NCBI GenBank assembly: GCA_029851415.1 | Contig: CM056744.1 | Location: 104,379,338-104,443,337 of the forward strand | DNA: 64,000 nt | Direction: 5' to 3' | From: Eretmocerus hayati | Lineage: Eukaryota > Arthropoda > Insecta > Hymenoptera > Aphelinidae | In this document: in pieces, positions 40,201-54,900 of the stretch | Numbering within the stretch: position 1 is the first letter of the stretch | How the letters are laid out: each line of letters begins with the position of its first letter | Position numbers and translations under genes: made by a program | The notes under the pieces: generated by a model | What the model was told of the DNA's origin: nothing | The model's database searches: none | What the model saw: only the letters and a program-made list of their open reading frames with translations

Positions 40201-43200
40201 AAGTCGAGCTATTTTAGATTTTGCAAGAAAAAAATTTCACGTAAGTTTCCGAGAAGGTATGCATAAATTGGGCCCGTCATTTGTAAAAAGCCTATTTTTT
40301 CATAAGATTGACTGATGAGTTTTTCGTGAAATCGGCGAGTCTCGTCTTTCCGGCATCCCAATAAAACGTTCCTTGGATCATTTTACAGCAATTTCTGAGC
40401 TCTCTGCGATTTTTTGATATCTATAGATGGATTTTCACGATGTGGAGAAGTAATTGAGAAAAATGCGGTGGGGGCAAATTAGTCACATTGCACTCTTTCT
40501 AGTAATATGCTTGTGAAACAGGTTTAAAATCTAATTGTGTACACTCCAAAGATCATTTTGACATTCAGATGAACACGAAGAGAGTCAACTGAATTAAGTT
40601 ATGGTTGGTTGGGCTAATATTTTCTAGCTTTTTTCTTTTTACTGTCCAAGACGAAAAAAGTCATCATTTGCAAATACAATATTTTTGTTCTAAAGAAGCA
40701 GAGGGTATTCTGGATCATCCAAAAGATCTTATTTTCCATATTTCAACACAATCTTGAGGAAAATATGCGAGGTAAAATCTGTGGCAGCTCTTTTTTAAGA
40801 TCTGAGTGATGGAAAATCAGGGGCACTCGAGGAAAATTGTAGGTACATTTGCCTCACATGATCTGGAAGGTGTGGGTTTAATATTAACAAAAAGTTCAAC
40901 TATTGAACCTCATGAAAAGAAGAAAAAATTTATTACGAAAAACATTAGAAAGAAGACGACTGTTTTTGGCGTCTGATCCAGTTTAAAATTACAAATTACT
41001 TGAAATGTGTTGAAGAAATACACTCATCGTCAGTATTATGCGAAGTAGTCAAATCTCCATTCCGTGAATTAGGTTAAGAGAGCGTCGTCGCGATGTATGT
41101 TTGTATATAAGTATGTGTGTATTATATAGAGCTATATAGCAAGACGTTGCACCACCGTTATGACCGGTGATATACTTTGATGCATGCAATCTTAACCTGT
41201 GAATCAGGATGTATTTCAACTGTATCAAAAAGCGGCATCGCTTTTATACAGGATTTAAAAATAGAATGCAAAAATAGTTGAGAGCCTTATCTCAAGCATT
41301 ACATGCATCACATTGGGAATGAAGTCAAATCTTGATTAGCGTGTACTTGAATTTTCACGCAAAACATCTTTCATGCGTAATCTCGAGTGTGATTTTATCA
41401 AACACTTTTTCGCTTTCAAATAAAATTATTTGAGACTGTGCCCCCGAGTGAACTACTTTTTTATTTTTTCTTTCTCTCTTAAAGAGGTATAAATGATTCT
41501 CAAAATAGGAACGCTTTACTTGGACCTCACGAAACAACAGAGATTTTGTATATAAAGAATTTTGAAAGGAAGGATGACGAAGCAACAAAAGTGAAGCCAA
41601 CAATCGATACTTTTGCTTCTAGAAGGTTTCAGTTACTACAGAAATAGACTACCAGACCTTTTGAAAAGATATGAAAGTTCAAATTTTGGTAAAAAGAGCA
41701 AAAAACGTTCAGAATTTATAGGTGTATGCCAGCTCTGTTTGGATAAAAATCTCTAAATCTTCCAGGTTATCAAGTTCTATCAGGGCGATTCCAGTTAAGA
41801 CCGTCCAATCAAGTAGGCCATCAAGTAAGGTCATAAAATTAGATTCCCTCCGGGATGAAGTATATGATTCTAGAGCTAAGATGAGGTAACACTTGTTTTT
41901 TTTTGTTTAGCCCAGATCGACTTTGCATCGGAGCTATGCGAATTTCCAGTTTGGAGTCGAAAATTGAGATTGGCACTCTGAAATTGGTAAAAGCTCCACA
42001 ATTTTGCTCCTAATGGGTCTTTCAAGACGGGTCTTGGTGAGAAGAAACAAACACGACGTATCTTATCATAATAGAATCCTATGGTGCTCAACATTTCGCA
42101 TAGAATCCCAAAAAGCGGCAATTTGATGAAAAAATGAAAGGATGCAATTACTCAAAAAGACAAAGCCGTATTCCTTTGAAAATATTTTTGAGAGTACTTT
42201 GAACGATGCCAAACATGATGCTTCTGCTCCGGCAGACGCTAAAAATTCGTGTGAGGCGCTAAAAAAATTTCCTGAGAAAAAATTCAAGAAACCAGATTAT
42301 TGTTGAAATTCGGTAACAACTATCGTGAGAAAGGTCTATTCCCTTCTCCAAGAACCTTGTCATCCCATGGAAGTGTTCCACGATGATTAATTTCGGGATC
42401 CATCGTTGAACTGAGCTTAAATCACTCAAAAGCGGAATTTAGCGACACCCCCCAAAATTAACAGTCTTGGAACACTTTTACGGGATTACGATACTCTTGA
42501 AAAAAGAAATAGACCTTTTCCACAACAGTTGTTACCGAATTTCAACAACAACCTGGTGTTTTGAATTTTTTTCAGGAAATTCTTCTTAGCTCCTCCTACG
42601 AATTTTTAGCGTTTACCGGAGCAGATGCATCATGTTTGGCTTCGTTCAAAGCACTCTAAAAAAGATTTCCAAAGAGATACGGCTTTGTCTTTTTGGGCAA
42701 TTGCATTCTTTCATTATTCATCAAATTGTCGCTTTTTGGGGCTCTATGAGAAATCTTGAGCACCATAGGATTCTATTCTGAAAAGGTACGTCGTGTTTGA
42801 TTTTCCCCACCAAGCTCCGTCTCAAAAGACCCATTTAAGAGCAAAGTTGTGGAGCTTTTACCAATTTCAGAGTGTCAATCTCAATTTTCGACTCCAAACT
42901 GGAAATTCGCATAGCTCCGATGCAAAGTCGATCTGGGCTAAACGAAAAAACACGTGTCACTTCATTTGATCTCTAGAATCATATACTTCATCCCGGAGGG
43001 AATCTAATTTTTTGACCTTACTTCATTGGATGGTCTTAACTGGAATAGCCATATAATGGAAAATATTCTATTTAATGATATTGGGAGAAGAGAGTAGAAT
43101 GTTCCTTCAGAGCATTACAGTTTTCGTTCATGGAGTTTTCAAAGCTTAGTACAATGAATCTCTCCGTAATTGACATTTTCGGATTAATTGACAGATAAGA

Positions 43201-46200
43201 TGAGAAAAATGGTACAGGCGATCCCCCATATTCGTGGATTCCGGATTTGCGAGTTTCGCTTTCTTGCGGACAGGGAAACGATCCCCTATCTCGCAATATT
43301 TCCATAAGAGATTTGCTTCAGTATTCGCGGTAAATTTTTTTGAAACACAAACCCCGCGAATACGGATGATCACCTGTATCTACAGTCAACTAGGGATACT
43401 AGAAGAGAGTGGATGTGTGAATTCAAAAATTTAATGGGCTTCGATACAACACCATGCTACGGTCACTTTTTCCACTAAAATTCTATTCCTCTTCGCACTT
43501 AATGAACCAAAAAATCTGAATACCCCAGCTTTTCTGGGTCTTTCCAGGTTTCTTCGATGAAAAAACCCTTTGTTTTCCAGATTATCCAGTCATGAAATCG
43601 TATTCCTCTATTTTCCCTGTTCTCCAGGTCAGTAGACTCTCATACACTAATATTGAAAATAACCAATCCTTCTGAGTAGTAGGTTCACAATGTTATGTAC
43701 CAGAAAAGAGTAGGTGAAATGTCACCCAATTTCAAAATGTCATAATTTTCATAAGAAGCTCTCGCAAGTATTATGTTCATTGTACAATCTCTTAGAACAG
43801 CAAAACCAGTGTCAACAACGCTTAGTTAGATCATCATCATCATCATCATTATCATCATCACGGGCAAGGTAACGTTGGTTTAAAGTATTGGTCGTGCTTC
43901 TCTAATACGCGTACTCCGATGGTCGTCGTGTATCGTGATGTGTCTGTCACTTTTCAGTTCGTGATCCAGTTATGAGACAAGTATATAGGATTGACGCAAC
44001 TAATGAAGGATTATGACGACATCAGAGAGACTCCACAACAACGGCTCCAAAGATGTATAGAAGCTCACGGTTATATATAGTAAAGCTTCATATATATATA
44101 CAATTGCTCCACACGAAGGATTATGATTATGATTACAACAATTCATGATTCTGTATTCACATAGCAGCTGACATCAAAATACACATACATACATACATTC
44201 ATACATATGTGACTTTAACGTATGTGCAAGGATTGTATGGTATAGAGGTTATGTTGAAAATATATCTGGGGCATCGCGTGTATGCGTAATAATTCACGTG
44301 GGCGAATTGAACATGATGCGCCAAATGTGTATGTGTGTGTGTGTGTTTGCGAGTAGCAATCAGGACTTTGCAGACTTGAGGCCTCTGTTCCCATGCATGT
44401 GCACTTATACCCACTATGTATAGAGAAGAAGGAGTTATAGAAGTATATCTACTTGCGCGCACGCGTTTCTGTGCTCTGTAAATGGTAGTTATATACTTTG
44501 CAAGCATCCCATAAAATACGAAAGCTGTGTGTTCTGGCGTTAGCCAGATTTTCGTACTAGTTTTGGTTACTGTACTGTGCTACACTGATATCTTGGATTC
44601 TCCATTTTGGAGTTAGTTTGTTTGACAAATGTATGGGTTGTTGAAAGGTGTGAAAATCTCAACAACATGGCAATTTGAATGGTAGGATATGTGACTTTTG
44701 TCATTCAGAAAGTTAGAGTTACGATTCTCAGTTTAGATGAAGTTCTCATCAATTTTGTAGAATCATCTAGTTATACTACCTGTGGAATTGTGGATCACAA
44801 AATTTATACTAATCCAATGAATGAAATGTTTCCATTTTTCAAATTTGGTGTCATGAAGTCTTATTTGTCTTGCAAAGGGACATCTTACTTGATTGATGAA
44901 CTGAATCGTTTGATGGTTCATTCTGGATTCAAATCATCATCCAACAGAATCTGACACATGAATTTTGTAACAGGCTGTATTTTTGCTTATGGCCACTGGC
45001 ATGGAAAGATTGGATCAATTTCATAAAGTCTTGACACGCAACCGAGCAAATAAAGAGGAATCTCTGGAGAACTATAATTGTTAAAGGAATAATATGAATT
45101 TTAGAGTTCTTGTTGGATAAGTAAGTTTTCTGAGAGTCACGTGACACCCCATAAAACAACAATAACATCGTTTTGAGTTGTCCAGAGTCAGAGTGAACCA
45201 TAAGTCCACATTTTGGATCAAAGCAAAATTTTATCGTTATTTTTAAAAGTATGATCTAGAAAGTTATCATAAATATCTGGTCACATATGAAATATGATGG
45301 AGGTGTTAAGAAACGTTCCCAGAGAGTCTTCTACCTAATTGGGGAGTGCAGGATGGATTTCTAAGAGGTCTGGAAACCACATTTTTCAAGAGTCGACTTC
45401 GTCTACTTTCACTTTGAAAATCTTATTAGCAAAACGACTCCAAATACTGATAAATTCTTTTTTTACTCTTTCTCTCTTATAACATGCAGTCCCAGAGTCC
45501 CAAAAAACTTCATGAGAAACAATCAATTTCATACAACTCGAGCTGATATAAGTTACCAGGTTGATTCAGCAATGACTCGTTTGGATTTTTCAAACTTTTT
45601 AACCAAGCTATCCATTCAATGATCAAAACAAGCTAAAACAGTATGAGCCCTGGTGTCTTTCTAGAGCTTCGAAATTGACTTTCCTATCATCTTACAAAAA
45701 CAATAATTTTCCACCATTAGTGTGTACCTTCCTATCAACCATGTTTCACTTGTATGAAAGATGCACAACCTCTGCTGATAACTAAAAACAGACTACCTGG
45801 AAATACTGATAGGATGCTGGGAAAAAGTAAAGAGTATCGCATCACCTGTACCACGTGATAATACAAAACAAGAGGTCAGCGAATGAATCAAGTTTTATAG
45901 TATCAAGGTATATATAAAAAGAAAGAAGACAACAGAAGAGAGGCTTGTTTCAAACGCGACAAAACGAGCTTTGTGTACAAGTATTTCTACACCAGGCTCG
46001 ACATCAGGTTAACGGTATTGTCTTTTGGCCTCTTCACAAGAAGAAGAAGAAGACGCCTGAGAGAATATACGTTCTCTTACAACAACCTTATAGTGTAGTG
46101 CCTCACTATTATCATAGTGTACATATATTTTCTTCTGAGGCCCATTTTTATTCGCAATAGATACATAGTATAAGAGAGGTTGGGGCAAAATTGGACAACT

Positions 46201-48881
46201 TTCTCAATTTTGTATCTCAAAATGTAACTTGAAAATCGAATCATATGTCTTCCAAAAAAAATTTTTTTGTCTCCTCTAGACAACAACTTATACGATGAGC
46301 AAATGTTTGAGCTCAGGTCTTGATTTTTATACAAGTTTTGAATCCTGGAAAATTTCTGAAAAATAGGAAAATGGACCAACTTTACCCCTTCCCCCCTCCC
46401 CACTTGTGTTTGTATTATCTACAGATTTACAGACAGTAATGCATAGCCGAAAAAGAGTCTAGAAGCTTTGATGTGAGGGTGTGAGAGTCTATATCGATTT
46501 CACCCTCTGATACGCATTATTGGATACAGATGTATATGTATAGAAAGGATATACACATGTTGTACTCATATAAAATGTGGGTTATAGCGAAGAAGAAACT
46601 ATAGAAGTAATCTGTATTCAAGAGGGCTTTTTTGGGTGGACAGTGTGTGTGTGTGGCACGATATAGTACATGTATGGAGGATGTATATGGCCCGAGGATG
46701 TATATGGATTTTTGTTGTGAATGACCTTGAGAGTGAAATAAAGTATCTTCTTTAGGAACGCATGAGAACTGGAGTGGAATTCAAATTAGAGTGTTTTGAT
46801 GAATTTAGAGGAACAGGGAATCTTTTGGTGTCAGTTGCAAGAGTATTTGTTATGGTTAGAATATAGGATAATTGAAATTGATGCAAATGATGCTACGAGA
46901 TGTGAAAAGTTTGAATGAGTTGAAAAATCCAAAAATAGAATTTCCGACAAGACAAGTAAGCTTGCAAAAAAAGTGAAGTTGATGCATATTTTTTTCGCAT
47001 CAAGAATGAGGATCGGGTCTGAGCGAGTAGATTTGCAAGGCAATGAGCACAAATATAATTTGAAAGCTAGTTTCTGCGTTGAGTTGTTGAAGTTGCTTTC
47101 TGTGAGATGGTTTTGATATTTGCATACACTTATCATTAGGTGTACTCCTAATTACATATAATTTTAGCATATAATTTTTATCCTGCTTATGTTCACTTTT
47201 GACAAAGTTCAAAGTCACATCAACATAATATTATATATAGTGACATCAGGAACGATCATGTTTTTTCTCAAATAAATTGAAACTTTTTTATCAGGTTGGC
47301 TAGCTCTCATACACTCATTTCAATCAAATCTCAATGACATTGAACTCAGCTAAATTTTCTGATGTTTCGCCTAAATTCAAAATCACGCACACCATGTGAA
47401 ATCTGAAAAAATCAAACAAATAAATTCAAAAATATTCGACCAGAATCAAAATTCAAAGAATTCACAAAACTGAGGGTATCAGCGACGATGTTTTCACTCA
47501 GAAAAGTGTGAGTGATACTGATTTCTACAAATGAGTCTTTTAAAAAAAAAACATGGCATATGGATGTGTGAAAAATGAGTTTCTCAATCTGAATCATAGG
47601 TGGGCATCAGAAACAGTCTGTATAAGCATCATTGTGGATATCAAGACACTTTTTGTTCATGATATAATCATGAATAGAAGGTTCAGATAACGAATACATT
47701 CTAACCTCATATACAGTATCACACACTGCAACTATAAATTTCCTTCCCCTATGACTATTTGATAACTCAGTGAACGCACAACAAGCACAGTCCATTTCTT
47801 ATACTTAAATCAAAAATTCGCATACGAAACGATCAAATCTTATGAAATTACAATCACCCTACCCCGAACATGAAATTCTTCCAATATAAACCCAAAAGAC
47901 CTCAAAAAATAATCATTATACAATTTAAGGATACAAAATTTTTAAAATGAGTCGAAAAAGCATCAAGCGGGAACAATGATGTTTGTCGCGTAGAAAACAA
48001 ACATTTCAAACAAAACAATCGTAGATAATCCTTCCTACCTGTCGAACTAGAAGCTTTTGATAAATATCCAGAAACGATAATGTTAACTATATGATACCAA
48101 AAAACATCCATTCAACTTACAAGGAGAGTGTTTCAGATCAGGGTCACAAATTTGGCTGAAACTCTGGGAATAGTCTCCTTTTAGTGCCAAAAGATGGAAC
48201 CCAAAATCATAGACCCTAACGCTCAAACTTTTCCGAGCTACATCCAAGGACATTAGCATTGCAGGTATACCTATATGTATAATTTTTAACATGGGCCCAT
48301 ATGGGCACTGCTTATGTCCTTGGCTGTAGCTCAAAAACGCTTGAGCGTTAGGGTCTATAATTTTGGGTTTCGTCTTTTGGCACTAACCAGGGTGGGTCAT
48401 CACATCCGGATCACGAATTTGGCTGAAACTTTGGGAATTGTTTTCTTTCAGTGCCAAAGGATGAAACCCAAAATTATAGACCCTAATGCTCAAGCGATTC
48501 CGAGCTACATCCAAGGACATTAGTGTTGCAGGTATACCTATATGTATAATTTTTAACATGGGCCCATATGGGCACTGCTTATGTCCTTGGCTGTAGCTCA
48601 AAAACGTTTGAGCGTTAGGGTCTATAATTTTGGGTTTCATCTTTTGGCACTGAAAGCAGACTATTCCCAGAGTTTTAGCCGAATCCGTGATCCGGATGAG
48701 ATAACCTCTCCTGGTTATCTCTAAAGGTGAAGGGTCGAGTAATACAAGAGGGATGCAAAAAAAATTAGCCAAAGTTCAAGTTTAGCATATATCTTCTTTA
48801 GGTATAGACGGTATCATCTTCTCTTAGGTCTTTACAAACTATTATAAAAAAATAAAAATCCTGTCGCAAGTGCAGTGAAAG

Positions 48882-48965
<84 letters not shown>

Positions 48966-51900
48966 TTCGGAGGACGCGAAAGGCTTGACACGTACGCATG
49001 GCTAAAATTAAGGCCGTCGACGACACGATGAAATATCTATATCTATCTATCTATCTGTCTTTCTTTTACCTCGAGTTTAATTAAGTAAAGCACACATACA
49101 CCTTGCCCCTCCTCGGTCATGTTACAAAGTGAAGGTTGCGTCGACCCGCGTGCTTTACAATATATGTAGTATAAGTGTAGCATCCCCCAAGAGATACATA
49201 TTGGACAGGCTTGTGACACCTGCTCTCTCTGTCGCAAGCTTCAATTTTATTCAATTATTTGTTCATCTTTTTTTTTGGAGTAAGCATGCGGGTTTAATTA
49301 GAAATAAGGATAGTTGTGTAAGGTTTGATGATAATATGTTAAATCGTGGATTGTGTTAATAGTCAACAACTGGTGCGGGTATTATGTCTGACTCATGCCG
49401 AATTTTAACTACTTATGTATGCGAAGACACGAACGGAATGCAAAATTTGATTGATTTTTGTTTTGACATATGAGAAGATGTGTAGTATCGTGACATTATT
49501 GAGAATTTAGTTAGGGGTTATTCTAGGTATATTTCTTCAGTAAAATTAACCTTATTTTCGATAAAGTGTATTGCAGCAGTTTTTCAGTCAAATTTATTAC
49601 ACTGCAAGGCTATGTAACATATGAAAATGCCACATTTTTTCAACTTAAGCGATTCGAAACTTGAATAACACGGATCTTGAGTAAGACTTCCAAAATATAC
49701 CAATTCTTCGAACAATTCCCTAGTAAAAATGGTGAGCATTTTTTGGCCAAAAACTAGCCAAGTCGCATTGTTACGCATTGCTACTACAGCTATATATTGC
49801 ATAGGTGATCAGAAAAAATTCTCACATTACTACATATCAGGGTTTCTTCTATCATAATGGATACATCTATTCAGAACTACTTATAGGTTGTTGAAACACT
49901 CTGTAATCAAAATTTTGTCTGGAGAATGTAGAAATTCCTTTGACATGGAATGATTGTTTTCCGAACTCAACCCTCATTCCGAATAAACAAGAAAATTCTA
50001 TGTGTTCAAACAATGCAAGTCGCTGATCGAAAATTTTTTGGTCAGGGGGTTGAATAGTTTTTGTATACATCAAATTCGGCCGTACATTTCGGGGGAAAAA
50101 AATCTAGAAAAGAATATGTCAAAGCCTGGTTCTTGTAAGACGTACAAAACAGTCTCGGGTGACGGACTGTTTCGAGAAAAAAAAATCATAGTGAAGCACA
50201 TTCTATAGAAATTTATGATTTTCATATAAATTTACACTATTAATATGATTTTACAATTATCCACGGATAATTGTAAAATCATATTACAAAAATATGTACA
50301 CATTTACGATGATTTTTTTTATCAAAAGATTCATAGAAAATGCAATATCAAAAAAAATGTTTATTCTTGGTTAGTAAGTCGTGAGTCCCGGAACGCATCC
50401 CCTCTTTCCCCATGAAGACAATTTTTTGGATAACGCGGTTTTGAATCCGCGCCGCGTTGTTCAAGGGACGCCTATGTAATATCTTACATTGATGTCTGTC
50501 AGGTTGCCTGCGCAGGTGCGCAGACACTGACAGGCGTAACATGGTTGCGCAGAGGAGTACAGATTGAGCATAGATTAGTGTGAGAGCTTTTGTATTATGT
50601 ACTTACAACATTGTTCACTCAGACTGGTGGGTTTTATGCGATTTGAGAATAGTCTATACCAAATTAACACACTCAACAGCATGCGGTACTCATGCAAACT
50701 AAATTTTGTTCCAATTTCCCTCGAATTCTCTTTACTTGCAATAAACGAGGAGTTGAGCCACATTTGTTATCATCTAACATGAATGGCGTAACTCGCCGTT
50801 TAGCTCAAATCGCAAAAGAATTCGAGAATACTTGGAACAAAAATGTGTGTATGTTATAGGTTAGGATGTACCGGACGTCCAGTGGTTTCTACTTTTCTGC
50901 AATAATCTAATGATTTGGGCTGAACATTGAGTTGTCGAGAAAAAATCGGACAATAACAATAACTAAACAACTCATCTCAAACTTTGTACCATTAAAATTT
51001 TCACATAAGTGGTGCGAATGGAAGTTTACGGTCGTGCTGCACGGCTACCGCATTTTGCTTGCGATGAACTTTTGACAACCAGAGGGAGAGCCAGAAATTC
51101 AATAGGTTTATTCGATTACGGCGGCCACGCCGGCGTGGCCCATCGGACCTCTCTTTCTAACATCGCGAGAAAGAGAGAGAAGTCCGATGGGCCACGCCGG
51201 CGTGGCCGGCGTAATCGAATAAACCTAATATTACGATCACGGCCCTACTATTAGATATGCCATCCAATGCTAAATTTGCTTCTTTCCGCGACCAAGAAAA
51301 AAAATTTTCAGTACGCATTAGGCAACCTGACAATGGTTTCAGACTCCTGTATTGGGCATTATTCTCATTTCTAATAATAATTCGCTTATACTATTCATAT
51401 CAAAGAATAGTTTGTGCATCGGTGGATCTTGTTAAAAATGAATAAGCCCTGCAGCATATTCCATAAGCACTAGCTTACGTTAATTATGAAAATCAGATAC
51501 AATTAATTAGTAACGATTGTTTCCCAAGAGTAAAAAGAACTGAAAAGTAAATAAAGTTTCTCTAGAGAAGCTTTTACGGATTATGAGCATTGAAATTTAA
51601 TTTATGCACTCATAACAAGTAATTTTTTGTATAACGCTAGAAATAGATCGCCATTATTACACAAAATATACTTATCCATGTCGATAAGTCTCTGAAATCA
51701 TAATTCAATGAATATTCAAGATTACGATTCATCCATAAATTGTCATTGCATATATGAGTATGGATGAAAAACATGTATCGATTACTTATTACAAAAGGAA
51801 TAAAGTCTAATCGATTTGGCAGTTCACGTGTGTTCAAGTATTATCTCAATGCTTTCTCTGCAAAAGTCGAACACAAGCGATTGTATCATGCACGGAATGT

Positions 51901-54900
51901 GTGTGATTGTTTGTAAAAATTAAGCATCAGGAACTAAAGATATTTTGAGAAAATTTAACAAAATAGTTGAGCACAAACATAAAAAGAATTAGTCGGAGAC
52001 TGACTCTGTGATTAGATATTTTTTATCAACATCACAGATTTTGATATAGTGATGAACGAAAATTAACCAAGAGATTATAAAGGTAGTTCCTGTCAACAAA
52101 AATTTAACAAATGGAAAGAAACGAGATTGAAGTAAATCTCCATTGAACCATTACATGGAACTGACGAAGATATTACGATCGATATGCGTCAAATAAAAAT
52201 GTGAGAACAAGAAAAAAAATTCAAGAAAAATGTTATCGAAGTAAAGAAAAATAAAAACGAATTTTGTAAGAGATACCATCTTTGAACATTGTTGCCAATA
52301 TCAGGATACTTTAATATCTCTTCCACCCAAAAGAAAAAAAATTCGATTAAAAAATTGACATGGCAAATCTTCACTCGATCGAGTTCACTGAAAAAAATTC
52401 TGAAATGTTTAAGGCAACAGCTGAAATGATAGCAAAAATATCATTAATTCATGATCCAGAGTATATTGAGGAGGATCTTGAAAATACTTAGGAATTTCGA
52501 TTTGCCCATATTCGTCATTTTTTACATCACGAGCTCAAAGCGTGCCTAAAAAATTAAACACTTAATCCGTCAATACATACTGTTCATCAAAAGCATTATA
52601 TAGATAAGATAAGACAGTAATTGACAACGAAACCGATATTTAATTTTAAAGATCAATCTAATAGTTAAGCATGAATCATACAAGCGATACGTAATAGTCA
52701 AGCAATGATGTATAACGTGTATTCAAGAAAAAAAACGAGACAAATTATTCATGCCAAAAATAATTATTGTATCATAAAAAAAATTACATCCGGGTAAGTA
52801 ATCTTCGCCATTTTTCGACCGGACTAGTTGGTTATACTTAGACGATTTATAATCTATATGAAGAATGAGAGGATTAATTCTGCGGTAGACGAAGCAAGAA
52901 AGAAGTAATCGAATCCCCGGCTTATTTGAAATCTACCCTTGGGTCTGATCCAGCGTATAACAAAGTTCATCTCTCTTCTCTCTCTCTCAAATTACCCTTG
53001 CTCTTTTTCAGAGAATTCGATAGCCTGCTGCCTAATAGTACTCGGACGGAAAATTTTTTTTTTTAAGCACAATTAATCCGGCTCGCTTACAAAATGTATT
53101 GCTGCAGAAACGGTCCATTTTAGAGAATTTTGCTGGCTTGAGATGAGTGGATTTCAGAAAATTCGACATTGTTATTTTTGAATATAATAGACCCGAAAGT
53201 TTTGAAGCCGACAAACTGTTTTAAATTTGAGAACTTTCCTGATTTTGTTTTCAATTTTGTACAAAAAGTTTAACCAACTAATACTAGAAGCGAAGCTATA
53301 GTTCACTACATAATTCTGAATGGGTTGGATATATATACAGTCAGTCGGTACATACTGCGGGATATAGGAAAGTTCAATAATTAATCAAGTGTAGGTAGTC
53401 CAAAAGAAGTGTGCGAGTCTCCAAAGTTGAAATCGATGCGATAGAGCTCACGATATCGAAGTTGAATAAAAAAAAAAGCGTATCGAAAGAATAACAGGAA
53501 ATGGTGAAAATTCACGTCTACAGAGCCAGTTATCGATCAAATTCAATACTCTGTATGTTATCGTACACAGCAAAAAATCAGTCACCATCGGAGATTCAGC
53601 ACGAACCGTAAATCGAAAACTAACCAAAACTATAAGCACTTTAGGAAATTCACCACCGGTGATAACTGAAAAAACTTTTTCCCAAAGTCACGCTTGCATG
53701 AGATCACGAGGTATCATCACGATCTTCTTATACACGCCAGGGAAAGACCTAACGGCGAAAATTCCCGACCCATGGTGAACCGATTCCGATTCCCCTGTAT
53801 GCTGTTGCTCACTTTCGCGTATATTCCCAAGACACTCGTCATCACTATTTCCCCACACACATCAAAACATCACGTCTTAGACGGTCTATATCGTCTAATA
53901 ACGAATATAATGTAGTATGTTATTATGATGAATAGGGTATTTACAAAAAACCGCTGAATTTCCTACCTAGTCTCAAAATGTAAGAAATTCACTCAAAATT
54001 CAGGTGTTGCTGAAGGGAAATAGCAAAATAATTCTTCAAAGCAAAGCTGAGTATTCTTCATCGAATAAATTCTAATAATTTAACTTGTCAAGTAAACCAG
54101 AATAAAGTACCGAATTAAAGTGTGCGGTTATTCATAAATATTCGATGTAAAGAATTCAAAACGTCAATCATAAAATATCAGGCTAAGGTTGCGTTCATTA
54201 CGATTCATTTGATCCCAAAAATTCTGAAATTCGCGATTTCTGGAATTAAACCCCTGGATACCTCAGATTATCCATCTATATCAAATCATTATCCCTAAGT
54301 TTTTCATCTTTTCCAGATCGGTAGATACCCTGTATAAGAAAATAGCGTCCCTCTTCTAGGGACCCTATAAGAAAATAGCCAAAAAGTGGGCATAAAAATT
54401 CAAGTATTGACCTGGCTTTGATCATAAGCAGCTCAAAATCGATCGCAGACATAACCGGAAATGTGCTACATACAAGAATGAATAAAAAAATATTTCAAAT
54501 ATCTGTCGATTTATGTAAATCGATACTTAAGAGGAATACATGAGACAAAAATATATTTTGAGATGTGGGTTTTGGGTGAAAAGTGAACTTACCTTCTCTT
54601 GAAGAGAAAGGCGGTGAGGCAGTGCGACAATGCCGGTTTGTCTTCGGACATAACAATAGCGCACATTACACCTACGATACGTTGCGGCAGCTTCAGAATT
54701 GGCAGTGTACAGCACAATAGAGGCCGGTACCACGAAATTATTTTCTTATTTTGTAAAGATTTTTTTACGAAAAAAAAAATTTCAAGTTCTGTCCATGTAT
54801 AAGTGTCTAATTTCATACACTTTGCAATGACACAAATAAGGGTATAGCTATCTATTTAGTATTCAAATAACACACGCGGTATATGGGGTATTTCCACGTA

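Noticed and set aside
48383..48772. 129-codon minus-strand frame across the hairpin doublet
   Set aside because: It runs through repeat arms; the similarity to the neighbouring frames at 48083 and 48314 comes from the duplicated hairpin DNA.
48832..49026. Frame consisting mainly of alternating His and Thr
   Set aside because: Translation of the TG microsatellite.
50380..50560. Possible tRNA or structured RNA near GCGGTTTTGAATCCGC
   Set aside because: The stem looks T-arm-like, but the loop lacks the TTC start and no other arms fold; only short GC-rich palindromes remain (for example CCTGCGCAGG).
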